The position numbers and the translations under genes were made by a program. DNA of 64,000 bases from Dryas octopetala (taxonomy: Eukaryota > Streptophyta > Magnoliopsida > Rosales > Rosaceae): assembly GCA_963921425.1 (NCBI GenBank), contig OY992839.1, positions 13,061,409 through 13,125,408 on the forward strand, written 5' to 3'. Shown here in pieces: positions 35,598 to 46,641 of this stretch (position 1 is the first letter of the stretch; each line of letters starts with the position of its first letter). Below the pieces are notes generated by a model that saw only the letters and a list, made by a program, of their open reading frames with translations, made no database searches and was not told the origin of the DNA.

Positions 35598-38011
35598 AAT
35601 AATTATATTAAGCTTTATTAGACATTTTCAACCAAAGTAACACATGTGCTCAACAGTTAGGAAAAAAGATAAGCACCTTATAATGTTTATCTTTTTTTAG
35701 TAAGCAATGTTAATTATCATACCACAACTTGCTGGAAATGGCATTACTTCAAAATAAATATCCAATTAATTTTTGAAAAAATACAAATAAAAATGGTTAT
35801 TTTTGGCAATTTAATTACATATTATATATGTATTTTGTGGCATATATATATATATATATATATGCATGTACAGAAAGATGCAAGCTAGGTTACTATGAAC
35901 AAAACGAGTGGTACTTCTTCAGTCACAAAGACAAGAAGTATCCGACCGGAACTCGGACAAACAGAGCCACAGTTGCTGGATTCTGGAAGGCAACAGGAAG
36001 AGACAAGGCAGTGCTTTCAAAGAACAGAATTATAGGAATGAGGAAGACCCTTGTTTTCTACAAGGGACGAGCTCCTAATGGCAACAAAACTGACTGGATT
36101 ATGCATGAATATCGACTCCAAACATCTGAACATGCACCCCCTCAGGCAAGTTAATTCAATTTCTGTATATATGCACGGTCGGCATTTATTTAACAATTAA
36201 AATTATGTATGTCAAATTTGTACCTTTTTTTTATCCAATTTCTCTATAGAGTTAATTATCTTAGGGAGTGGAATCACATTTTGGAGTATAAGTTTTAGCC
36301 CTCCGTTTTTAGGCGACTTAAAACCTAAAATTTAGGCAATATATGAATGATATGAGTTGAATTAAGTCAATGTTACAATATAAAACTAATAGTTAAGGCT
36401 ATATAATAGGTTAAGAATTCGATCCATTTGAATGTAACAAAAAATACAACAAAATAACCTTAATAGTTATCCGACATCAACTTATTTTTCTTTTTGTTTT
36501 TACAAATGGGAGGTTGGAACTTTGGTACTTAATTGTGAGTAGTACTACTAGAGACATGCACTAACTGTTATCCCAACTAATATATAGCAGTATTTCATTT
36601 AAATGATTATGCCCACTTCGGACCTCATTTATTTTAGCAAGTAAGAAACTGCCATGTCATTTTAGCAAACAAATTAAATTTAGAATAATAGTTGATGTCT
36701 ATATATAGTACTCAAGTTGCAAGCTGCTAATTTAAGACTAATTTCACATGTTAGCTAGGTTTTTTTAGTACTGGAGCGATGTGAACACATAAGAGAATGT
36801 TACATTACAAAAATAATAATTATCTACATCCTAACAATTTAATTTTTAGGACTGTTCTATATGTGGCAGGATATTTAGTTAGTGGTGGAAACAAACCTAA
36901 ATGTGAGAGGAGTGATAGTGAGAATATATAAAAGCAACAGTTGGCCGGGAACTTTTGAAAATAGTGAGAAACCAGTCAACCAGCACACCTTATTAGAATG
37001 AAATACCATATTAATTATATAACTAAAAAAAGAGTTTGTCTCCGAATGGAATTTTAACAATGTTCGATCTAGTGATCATAGTTTATTTCATATCCATGCA
37101 TTAATTAAACCAGGTAGCTTTTTCTCAAAAAGGTCCTTTTGGGTTTATTAATTAAAGTGTTGAGTTGAAAAGACAAATACATACCTTGAATTCCTTGGCA
37201 ACCTTTCTGTAAAGTGCTCAATAAAGTGATAAGTGTGACTAGGTTAAAAAGCTAGAGTTTCTTTTATTATTTTAGAAATGAGGATTTGAATTTGTGATTT
37301 TTTTGGATATTGTATAAAGAATTACCACTAATTTAATAGCTAGTTAATTATTCTGAATTATAAACAAATGTTGCAAGGGCTAATTCAATTATTTTTTTGT
37401 AATAACACATATACAATTGATTATTATTTTATAACCAAGACAATTAATATTCTTGTTTGTGATGCATGCAGGAAGAAGGATGGGTTGTATGCCGAGCATT
37501 CAAGAAACCAAGTCCAAGTCACAGGCAAGGTTTTGAAGCATGGAAGCATGCTTACTATGTCAGAGAAAACAGCAGCAGCAGTAGCCATGTTATTAGTACT
37601 TTTCCTTCCTCTTCCGATTTCGCAAGCGAATCGCCTCTGCTCAACCCGAATAACCAAGCCCTAATTTTCCACCAACCCTTCGGTTTCGAGCAAGAACTCG
37701 TTTCTCACAATGCTAATAATTACATGAGTCATTACAACCAAATCGTAGTAGAACTTCCTCAGCTTGAGAGCCCAACTATTTCAACAAGCTTGGCCACCAA
37801 GGAAAGTGTGCAGCAGCAGCAGCATAACAATAATGTTATAAGCACTGAAGACTATGACGAGGAAAGAAGCAACAGTAGCAGTCAACACCACATAGATTGG
37901 AGAAACTTGGACAGCTTACTTCAAGTGCATTTGCCATCAATACCCCAAAATTATGATCAACAAGATACTCAAAGCCATGACCATCTTCTTGGATGCTTTC
38001 CTGGCTTGTGA
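34939..38011 (+). CDS. VND7: VND7-like NAC transcription factor (324 aa)
   Basis: Probably a nuclear DNA-binding activator of xylem-vessel differentiation (secondary wall and cell death programme), by family knowledge. Exons: 34939-35101, 35874-36145, 37472-38011, total 975 nt. The NAC domain (about residues 9-160) shows all subdomains: [77 protein letters not shown] and DWIMHEYRL. The last exon starts [13 protein letters not shown]. The C-terminal activation region holds ELPQLESP, a Gln-rich patch, DWRNLDSLL and a terminal LGCFPGL, resembling VND7 more than VND1-6. Intron 1 is GT-AG. Intron 2 starts with GC (CAG|GCAAGT) and ends TGCAG. A (GA)28 run lies in intron 1. NAC-VND class is certain; the VND7 assignment is likely. 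Confidence 0.9.
35539..35594. repeat. (GA)n microsatellite, 28 units, in NAC intron 1
   Basis: A perfect GA dinucleotide run inside the first coding intron of the NAC gene. It mirrors the (CT)24 run in the leader of the same gene, so its primary transcript would contain both CU and GA repeats. Confidence 0.95.
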
Positions 38012-38822
38012 CAGAAGATCATCGACAGTATAACAAAGTTTCTTGGATCCAAGAAACAAAAATAAAATAAAATAAAATAAAAATATATATATTTGTGTAA
38101 ACTGATGATTCATCATAATATATATAATAGTCCACGTCTTGACGCAACATGGTTAGAGCTATATTTAGAAGCTTTTTTTTTTTTTCTTCTTTCTTGTGGT
38201 CAGATGTTTAGAAGTTGTTCAGAGATTGCATGCTTAATATGTTAGACCAAGAATATATGCACTAAAATTAAGGGCAATGTTATATGTTACATAGTCGAAC
38301 TTTTCTTCCAAGGTTATATGAAGTTTTTATATTGAACTCTACAATATGTATTGTTGTTTTTTCAATGCAATGATTTGGTGCGCATATTATGTGCCATTTG
38401 GTTGGGGGGGGGGGGGGGGGGGGAAGAAAGTCATACAAGAAGCATTTTCCAAACTAAGATGTGCGCAAGGCCATATGGCTCATATGGACCATATATAATT
38501 TGGTTATAAATTAAAAGCCCATAATGCTTCCTGGGAGGCTTTGATGCACTTGGATATATGATAAAGGACCCTAATTCTTTCTTTCCAAACCCCACATAAA
38601 ATTTTGCCTAAATATTCCAATTATACCCTTAACTAAAAATAATAATTAAGCCAGCCACACCACACCCCACGCCAACCTGACACCCCACCCAAACCTGACA
38701 GTTATACTATAATCTTCCTAATTAAGATTGAAGATGTAAGTAGTGGCCAAAAAAAAGATTGAAGATCTAAGTAAAATCTTATAAATCAAATCCCATTTTT
38801 AGCAAACTTTAACATAAATAAA
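38012..38822. other. 3' flank of the NAC gene
   Basis: The probable 3' UTR follows the stop codon, with a repeated AATAA(A) polyadenylation-like stretch at about 38058-38080. A run of 20 G lies at 38404-38423. No coding sequence is seen. Confidence 0.55.
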
Positions 38823-38949
38823 GGGTGCTGTTATTGGCACTCCAAAAAAGTCATCATGCACTCCAATTTAAAAAAAAAAAAAACATAAGAAAAAATTTGT
38901 ATATAATGGAGTGCAATATGACCTTTTTAGAGTGTCAATAACAGCACCC
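38823..38949. mobile_element. Small MITE, 127 bp, hAT-like
   Basis: Ends GGGTGCTGTTATTGGCACTC and the near-complement GAGTGTCAATAACAGCACCC form about 20-bp TIRs. The identical flanks AAATAAA (38816-38822 and 38950-38956) are a 7-bp direct repeat, near the 8 bp usual for hAT elements. The interior is A-rich and non-coding. Confidence 0.8.
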
Positions 38950-39317
38950 AAATAAATATATGTCAATTGAAAATATAGAAAATTAGAATTAAATACCAAA
39001 TATCAATAGTTTTTCAGCAAAGCAGTAAGACACTAATTTTTTTTAGTTTAGGTACTAACCTAAAGCAAGACATTTTGGATTATATCATAAATCAGTTTGC
39101 TATACAGTTGTGACGGTTGAATAGTTATAGTTGTGACTGTTTCAAATTCATAAAAATTCAAAATTTATAAGGGTTTAATGCTTTTGATTTAGGCTTAGAG
39201 GATGAAGTCATATAACCCAGAGACTAAACATTAAAGTTTAAGCCTTGCAAATATTGAAAAAACAACAAATCGAAAAAAAAGTTATGACTGTTAGACAGTC
39301 ACAGCTCGGTATAACCA

Positions 39318-40347
39318 GGGTCGAACCCACGTTCTAGCTTGGGGGGTCGGGGGACCCCCCGAACGGCAGAGCAAGAAGGCGGCGAGTCCTGACTAAGCAA
39401 GAAGGCGACCCCCCGAAGAGAAGAACGGTGACCCCCCACCTGCTCGATGAAAGTCCTGACTGAGATGCTTTTGCTTCTGCAAATCCTGGGCTTTTTTTTA
39501 AGCTTCCATTTTGAGCTTGGAATTAGAATTAAAAAAAATCACACACCTGCTAAGGTTGCGTTCCACAGGGTAAATAAAAATCTGCTTTGTATTAAAGTTG
39601 TGGCCTTCTCACTGCGAATTTGAGAAGCAGCATGGGGGGCAGCTTTCAAAATTTGCTGTGGAAAGAAGCATGCGAAGCCATTTAATGAAAGTTTCTAAAT
39701 ACCAATAACACCCCTATTTAATTTGTTCTATGAAAGCCTTTATCCTCCCTTTGGTTACACGATCATCATTCACATATACAAAAAAATATTTATTTATTTA
39801 GTGGTTAATGCTTTTTGGTTAAGTGAATGTGAACATAAATATTTAGAGAGAAAAAAAAAATAAAATGCATAAAATCAAGTGAAAGTATTTTCATTCTTTC
39901 TTACCAAAAAAATTAATGAAAATAAATTTTAGCATTATGTTCATTTTAGTTTTTATACAAGTCACAACATTTTAATACAAAAACTTACCAAACACTCAAA
40001 AGACTGTTTTTGATACGCATAACACTTTTAAAAATACAGTTTACCAAACATTCACCTATTTACTTTACATCTGATTATTCTTACAGCACAGCTGAAAGTG
40101 ATTTTTTTTAAAGTCACAACAATACCAAATTGTCCCTAAGTCAGTAAGTCCCCAACCCGTGTGCCCTTCACAAACCCAACCCCTAGTCCCCAACTCGTCT
40201 TCTTGAACCAAATTTCCCAAACCCACACAGACCTAACCCAGCCCCCACCACCGGTCCACCATCGGGGCACATCGCCAGTCTCCTGCTGCCCACTAGTCAC
40301 CACGGCACTATGACCCCCCGGGATAAAATTTCTGGATCCGTCACTAA
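39318..40347. mobile_element. Probable Mutator-like element, 1030 bp
   Basis: Flanked by a perfect 9-bp direct repeat GTATAACCA (39309-39317 and 40348-40356). The left end reads GGGTCGAACCCACG and the right end is the complement of AGTGACGGATCCAG, so only a degenerate TIR is visible. GGGGGGTC and GACCCCCCG blocks lie near both ends. A minus-strand open frame at 40136-40357 crosses the element border and is not convincing. No transposase is visible. Confidence 0.6.
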
Positions 40348-40917
40348 GTATAACCATATTTTTTAAAGTTGGAACCTAAAATGAAATTTAGTATCTAAAG
40401 TGAAATGATATAAATATTTTAGTAGTTAAAATGAAAAAAAACATTGCAATTTGATACCTAAAGTCAACGGACCTTTAAAAATAGGGTCAATTACAAAAAA
40501 ATCAATAAATATTTTTAATATTACAAATTAGTCAAATGAAAGGTTTGAAAATACCATGATAGTCACTATTAACCAAAATAAAATTAAGAGAAACTATGTC
40601 AATTCAAATTTTAGAGCAACGTGTCTCATAGATATGTCAATTCAAGTTTTAGAGCAAAGTAAAGATGCTAATCATCCACAGTCCTTCCTATCTGAACTAA
40701 GTTCGATCGGCAAGTAGAAAATTATTTTGAAATTTTCACAACCTATAAAATGGTGTAATATGCTTAAAAATCCTTTAGCTACATATACAAATTTATGATA
40801 CTGATCATAAGGTTGAAATGCAGATCCATGAGTGATGCCTTGCATACATGTTTTTTTTTTTTTTGGTCAAACCTTGCATACATGTTATAAAGGTCAAATA
40901 TCTCTATGTGATGATAT

Positions 40918-41290
40918 GGCATTTGGTCCAGAATAGCCCAAATCAGGGCAGTCCTTTACATGCAATGTAATGAGATACAAGAGCTTCACGGCCCTAAATT
41001 TTTTAGAGAGCAGAACTGAAAATCAATAAATTTGGGGTTTGTAGAGTTTTTATGACATATAAATTTAGAATCACGTACACTAATTAACAAGAAAGAATAT
41101 GAATCACTCTTGCAGTTGGTAATGTTTATGAATTAATCATGGAAGTGATTGTTTTTTTAGGAGAAAAAAAAATGAATTGCCTATTTCTTCCTTCCCTCTT
41201 GACTTGCATTTCCTTCAACTTCATGCAAGTTGTGGAGTACTTCTTTACCCAAAAAACGTGTACTTGCATTCGGTTTATGGTTATATCAGT
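40918..41290. repeat. Intergenic duplicated segment, copy 1
   Basis: Shares long blocks with 54708-55128, including GGCATTTGGTCCAGAATAGC, CCTTTACATGCAATGT, TTTATGACATATAAATTT, GGAAGTGATTGTTT and AATTGCCTATTTCTTCCTTC. The copies are colinear and in the same orientation, about 13.8 kb apart. No coding potential is evident. Copy 2 directly follows the MSAP-like pseudogene, so this copy may be the flank of another lost duplicate. Confidence 0.85.
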
Positions 41291-41418
41291 TAATTCCTAG
41301 TTTTTGCAGATAAAAGGTGAAATACCATTAATAACAAGTTTGATATTTATTGTAGCTTTTTATGTGCAAAAAATGTGGTAATGATCGATGCTAAGAATCC
41401 CAAATGATATGTCATTTA

Positions 41419-42660
41419 GGCCGTCCACAATGGCAAAGAAAATTGAGTGTCAAAGTGATGTATGGGTTTTGCACTTATTACAATGGGCCGGAATGTTGAG
41501 TGTAATAGCCCAACCCATATATGGCTATCAATGAGAGCAATAGAGGCTTAGAGTAATACATGCATGGTGAGGACCACACCACGTGGGAAAAGCAGAAAGG
41601 GAGTGGTGGCTGACAAGCCTGGCTTGCATGACAGAGGCGCTAACAGCCAGGCAACACCTAGACACTTGCAGGAGACGGACGGCGTGGATCTCCTAACCGT
41701 TGGTGATCGACGGTCTACGTTTGAGAGATATTGCAGTCTTTCTTTAAAAAAAAAATGGCAGTGTGTTGATGTGATCTGGGCCGATCCATTTAGTAGCCGT
41801 TGGTGATCCAACAATTGACATTAATTAGCCGTTGGAAAATGCTTAAAAATTAATAAAAACTTCATATAAAATTAAAAATTTCTAACGGCTAGTTTAACAA
41901 CATTTTTATAAATTGGTCATTCCCGCCCTATATTTTCACTCATTCGTCTATCTTTTTTATACTAAATTGTTGTAGAAATTTTTTCTTTTCATTTATGGGA
42001 AATCCAAAAGGAAGAATTGGTCCAATGAGGAAGATCGAGTTAGCTCTAGTTGAAGCTTGGATGCAACACTCTGGAGATTGCATCATCGGCGCCCAACAAA
42101 GAGACATGGTTTTTTGGAACAAAGTGTTCCGTCAATTTATTCTAAATTGTCCTCAAGCGATAGCTAATGGGTGAAAAATTGGGGCGACTATAGCTCATTT
42201 CAAGAAAATAGGAGGATGCCACTACGAAGTATTATACATGTATCATGGAAGCGGAGCGAGAACGCACTAGCGGGCAAAGCCCTCATGATGTGGTGAGATT
42301 TTTTGTTAATTAAATTCAAATATTTTTGGATAATTTATAATTACTTTATTTGTTTTCATGTTAATAGGTGAGCTTAATTTGCCAACGCATGATACCAAGC
42401 AACGCACAAGTACAAACGTCTTTTTGCTCATCACCATTGTTGGTACAAGATGCAACACCATGTCAAGTGGGAACATGCACCTGTGGACAATATAACCGAC
42501 ACCCCTATCGAGGCCGATGACACCCCCATTGATGCTAAAGCAGTTCGACTGAGTGCAAATGAGAATTCTTCAACATTTCAACCACTTTCTAGTAGTCTCC
42601 CAAGGCATTTAAATTATAAACTATAAATAAACCATCACTTAATCTCAATTAGGCTTAATT
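41419..42660 (+). mobile_element. PIF/Harbinger-type element remnant with trihelix-like ORF
   Basis: Begins GGCCGTCCACAATGGC, like the ends of plant PIF/Harbinger elements. A short frame at 41995-42175 reads MRKIELALVEAWMQHSGD then DMVFWNKVF, resembling the SANT/trihelix-type DNA-binding second ORF of such elements, and then meets a stop. A WYKMQHHVKWEHA stretch near 42440 in another frame fits the downstream part of the same protein family. It carries frameshifts and stops, with no transposase ORF or right TIR, so it is a fragment. Confidence 0.5.
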
Positions 42661-42849
42661 TAATTAGGTACAACAATATAGCTCTCAGCACTACTACAGC
42701 TTCAGCACATATGACTATCACTCTCAGCACTATTCAGGCCAATTTGAGACTCATATATGACTATGGCACTTAGTAACAACTGTGGAATGCCTTACATATG
42801 TCAATATTTTCCTTGTGAAAAATGAGTCTTAGAGTGGGTCATGCCTCTG

Positions 42850-44846
42850 GACAACAAGTAAACTTTCTCAAATATGCAATTTGTTTTAGCTAGCAAGAAT
42901 ACTGAATTTTTGGAAAAGACCATTATCTCTCAGATGTTACAGACTCCGATTGTCTCATGCCACAAGAAATATCTCAAACTCCCAACAATTGCAAGAAAGG
43001 AGAAAAAAAGTTAAAGACATAGTATGACAATGGGTCAAGGGATGGAAAGAAAAAATGCTATCAAAAGCCGGCAAAGAGATTTTGATAAAGGTGGTAATCC
43101 GAGCCATACCAAAATATTATATGACAATTTTTCGAATGCCCAAAGGCATTAGAAAAGAAATTATATCATTGACTGCAGGGTTTTAGTAGGGAAAGGCGAA
43201 GGCAAAGATGGGTATTCATTAGATTCGTTGGGATAATCTATGCAACCCCAAAACTATGGAAGAATTAGGTTTTTGTGAGTTAGAATGTTTCAACAAAGCT
43301 CTAATAGCAAAGCAAGAATGAAGATTAATTACAAACCCAGACTCTCTAGTTGGACGTGTCATGAGAGGACGGTATTTCTCATTTTCATCCTTAATGCAAA
43401 CAAGTCTAGATAGCACCCCATCTATTGTGTGAAGATCTCTAGTTTGTGCACGGGAGTTAAAGGATGGAGTAAGGTGGTGGGTTGAGAATGACAACTCTAT
43501 TTGGGTATATAAAGATAAATGACTCCCCTTCCTAGTGTCGTTCATGATTCAAAGTTCGATCCCCTTAGATAGGCCCAGATACAAAGGCTAGTGATTTAAT
43601 TGCTCCCTTAGGTGGTTAGAAACACTCTTTTATTCTGGAATCTTTTTGGATGAATGAGGTTGAATTGATAATGAACATTCCATTGATGAGTCAGATGTAG
43701 AATGAAGATTGTTTAATTTGGCAATATACAAAAAACAGAAGACATAGTGTCAATAGCAGCTACCAACTTGCTCGTTTATAGTCGGTTCGAGAAGAGAGGA
43801 GGCTAGCTTCACTAGTTGACCTTATGCGATCTCTTGGAAGGGTCTGTGGAAGCTTTTTGTGCCTAACAAGATTACAATCTTCATGTGGAGGTGTTGTAAT
43901 GAAATTTTTCCCTATGGTTTGAACTTATTCTTGAGGAAAGTGGTGGCGCACCCAATATACTAACAATGTCAGTCCAACCGAGTGTCGGTGCTCCATGCCA
44001 TTTGGGACTGCCCGGCAGCTCGTGCTATCTAGAACTTCTCGATCAGTCTTCAGTAAGCTCTAGGCATAACTATGGAAAAGCATTTCGTGGCTTTCTTTAA
44101 TTTTGCCTACCAAGTATTATCTAAGGAGAAGCTCACCCAATTCGCCTATATTTTTTTGGGGAATATGGAATGCACAGAACGAGTAGGTAATAAATGGGCA
44201 TGTGGAAAATCCAAAGAGCATATACAATAGGCTACAAACATATGAAATAGACTTCTTGCATGCAAACAAACCGGTACATAAGCCATTTCAAGCAACAACG
44301 AGGCCCAATCGCTAGATAAAGCCGGCGACACATGTTTTTCTAAAAAAGTATGGATGGCGCCACTTCGAGTCAGCAGCGAGTGAGGGGCCTTGGATCGGTC
44401 ATCTGTGACAGTACGAGGGAGATGTTGGTGGTGGTGGTGGCGAAACAGGTTCCAAGAGGATACACTCCAAGAGAGACTGAGTTAATGCATGGCTGCCATG
44501 ATAGGGCTACAAGTTTAAGTAATTTGGGTTTGTAGAATATTGAGCTAGAGCTCGACGCATTAGATGTAGTCCGAGTCATTAATGATCCCAATTTCTGTTT
44601 AGCTGGGGATGAAGTACTTGTGGAAGATGCCAAAGGTACTATGGCTTATTTCATGAATGCTCAATGCCAATATCAGCAAAGGGATGTAAATCGGGTGGCG
44701 CACACATTAGCCAAGCATGCTCTCACTACATTTGGTATATATTAATTTTTGGTTCAATGAGAGAGAACATTGGCTCTCTAATGTACTATGTACATACAAG
44801 ATGGTTTAGTTGTTTAATAAAATGACTTAGCATGTAAAAAAAAAGA
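42850..44846 (+). pseudogene. LINE 3' half: RT thumb, zf-RVT, RNase H, decayed
   Basis: In shifting plus-strand frames the sequence reads VKGWKEKMLSKAGKEILIKV and AIPKYYMTIFRMPKG (43030-43140), typical of the end of plant LINE reverse transcriptases. A zf-RVT-like region follows (FVPNKITIFMWRCC near 43860; CQSNRVSVLHAIWDC near 43970). An RNase H-like C-terminus (GSVICDSTREML near 44395; QQRDVNRVAHTLAKHAL near 44680) comes next. It ends in an A tract at about 44838. Many stops and frameshifts show it is dead. The 5' half is missing or replaced by the Harbinger remnant. Confidence 0.8.
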
Positions 44847-46319
44847 AACATTATAAGCTAGATAAAATACCATGTAAAGGATTTTGAATACGAGAATTAC
44901 ACATTCATGTTGATTCATGAATGAAAGGCTAAGTATGACGTGGCTCATGCATGTGGGTGAGCAACACGTACATATGTAATCGATTGAAATGCTTTTAGTA
45001 TAAAAGGGTTACATAAAATTGATATATATGAAACAATGAAAGCATAAGTAAAGTATGCATGTGTTTGCCTCAAAATCTTCAACAACCATATGTCGTCTAG
45101 GTCGCGGATCAAAGAAACCAGGTCCTTCAAATTTGAGTTGGGTGTGCCAGTACGCGGTCTCGGGGCCGAGCGTACAAATGATAGGGTTACGCAAAACTGA
45201 CTTCTGGTTGGGCAACCGTGAACTGAGGAAGGAACACCTCTCGGTCATAAAGGTTTTGGTGCCTTGACTACAAGGACTTAGAGTAGTGTGGCCGGGGTTG
45301 GTGTGATGGTGATTTGGTGCGTGAAAGTGAAGGTGTGAGTGATGGGTGCAAAATGGAAATCTAATAAATAACAATTAACTGTAAAAACGAAATCAAAACA
45401 TAAGCAATCTTCAGAATTAATCGAAATAATACGAGTATGAACTGTAAATCGCATAATCTAAAACTACTTTAATATAAGAAAGCAATAAACCTACTTATGC
45501 GAAATTTAAAGAACAAGAAAGTAAACTCTAAACTAACAATATGCGAATCAAAGAGACATACTCATATTAATGTCGGCCAATAAAAATCAAAGAACACAAA
45601 GGTTTTTATTCTAAGTTCTTGAGAGAAACCATAAGATTTTCTCAAGAACACCTAAAGATTGAAAAGAAAAACTAAAAGAACATAGTAACAACCTATGATT
45701 GAAGAACTAGGGTTTTTGATGCTTGTTATCTCTAGGATTTTTCTAAGGGTCAACGTTGTGTTCTTGGTGACTCAATACCTCTATTTATAGTGTTAAAACC
45801 CTAATGGGTGCATTGGATCCCAAGAGTCATGATCCTTCAAGAGGTTGTAACCGGCAAGAATCTTAAAAGGTTATGACTTTTGATCTTTTGAGGATTTCTC
45901 GGTTCTTTGTTCAATTGGGATTTGTCTTCCTTGGGCTCATCCTTCTTTGTTGCTATTGGGCTCGGCTCGTGATGACTCTCCTTGAATTCCTTCATTTGGA
46001 GCTAGGCTTTATCTTGTACTCAACCCATCTCCTTTGAAAATTGGGCCTACTATGCATGCGGTCCATTTAATGTCTGGAAAACCTAGCCCATTGATAAAAT
46101 ACAATTTTAAACCCAAACAGCATGGTATTCAATAAAAGTAAAATAGATAAAAGATATGTGCGAGATTTGTAGTGCATGTAGAGGGTGGTAATCATCAATA
46201 AAATAACATGCAATTGTGACCTCAGCTTCAAACTCACATATCAATGATATACATATGTAGCAATTGTAAACCAAAAAGAGGAGTTGCCGAACAAAAATCT
46301 TTTAGAGAAGAAGAAAAAT
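44847..46319. other. Unidentified intergenic sequence
   Basis: A minus-strand frame at 45009-45374 (121 codons) contains CTLGPETAYWHTQLKFEG and FFDPRPRRHMVVEDFEAN, which look protein-like but which I cannot assign. The rest is non-coding, with many short AT-rich stretches. It may be part of an old retroelement, given the LTR-like sequence that follows. Confidence 0.3.
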
Positions 46320-46641
46320 ATCAAGAGCAATTCTGTGCTGATAACGTGTTGTGGAAATGATGATGTTATAGAGTGATAAGAGAGATAAGTGATAAGAAAG
46401 ATAAGTGAGAAGAGAGACAAGTGAGAAGAAAATTTCTTGAAAATGAAGGTTGTCCATTGATCTCCATGAGTTGCCTATTTATAGGCAAAATATATGCTTA
46501 TAATCCAATTTAATTACTTGGAGGTTACTTCTATAACTTGGAGGCTACTCCAAGTTGGTTACTTGGGAACTACTTCCAAGCCTTCTTAATTACATTAGAA
46601 GGGTCTCCAATAAACAGAAATAGAAAAATAGCCCAAGATTT
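46320..46641. mobile_element. Copia-like LTR-junction fragment
   Basis: Includes TGTGCTGATAACGTGTTG at about 46334, a phrase I associate with plant copia-type retroelement junctions. It is followed by GATAAGTGAGAAGAGA-like short tandem units (46376-46430) and a leader-like CTATTTATAGGCAAAAT. No coding domain remains. The next foldback element abuts it at 46642. Confidence 0.35.

Noticed and set aside
39318..39335. GGGTCGAACCC resembling a tRNA B box
   Set aside because: No A box, no cloverleaf and no acceptor stem nearby; it is the end of a transposon-like insertion.
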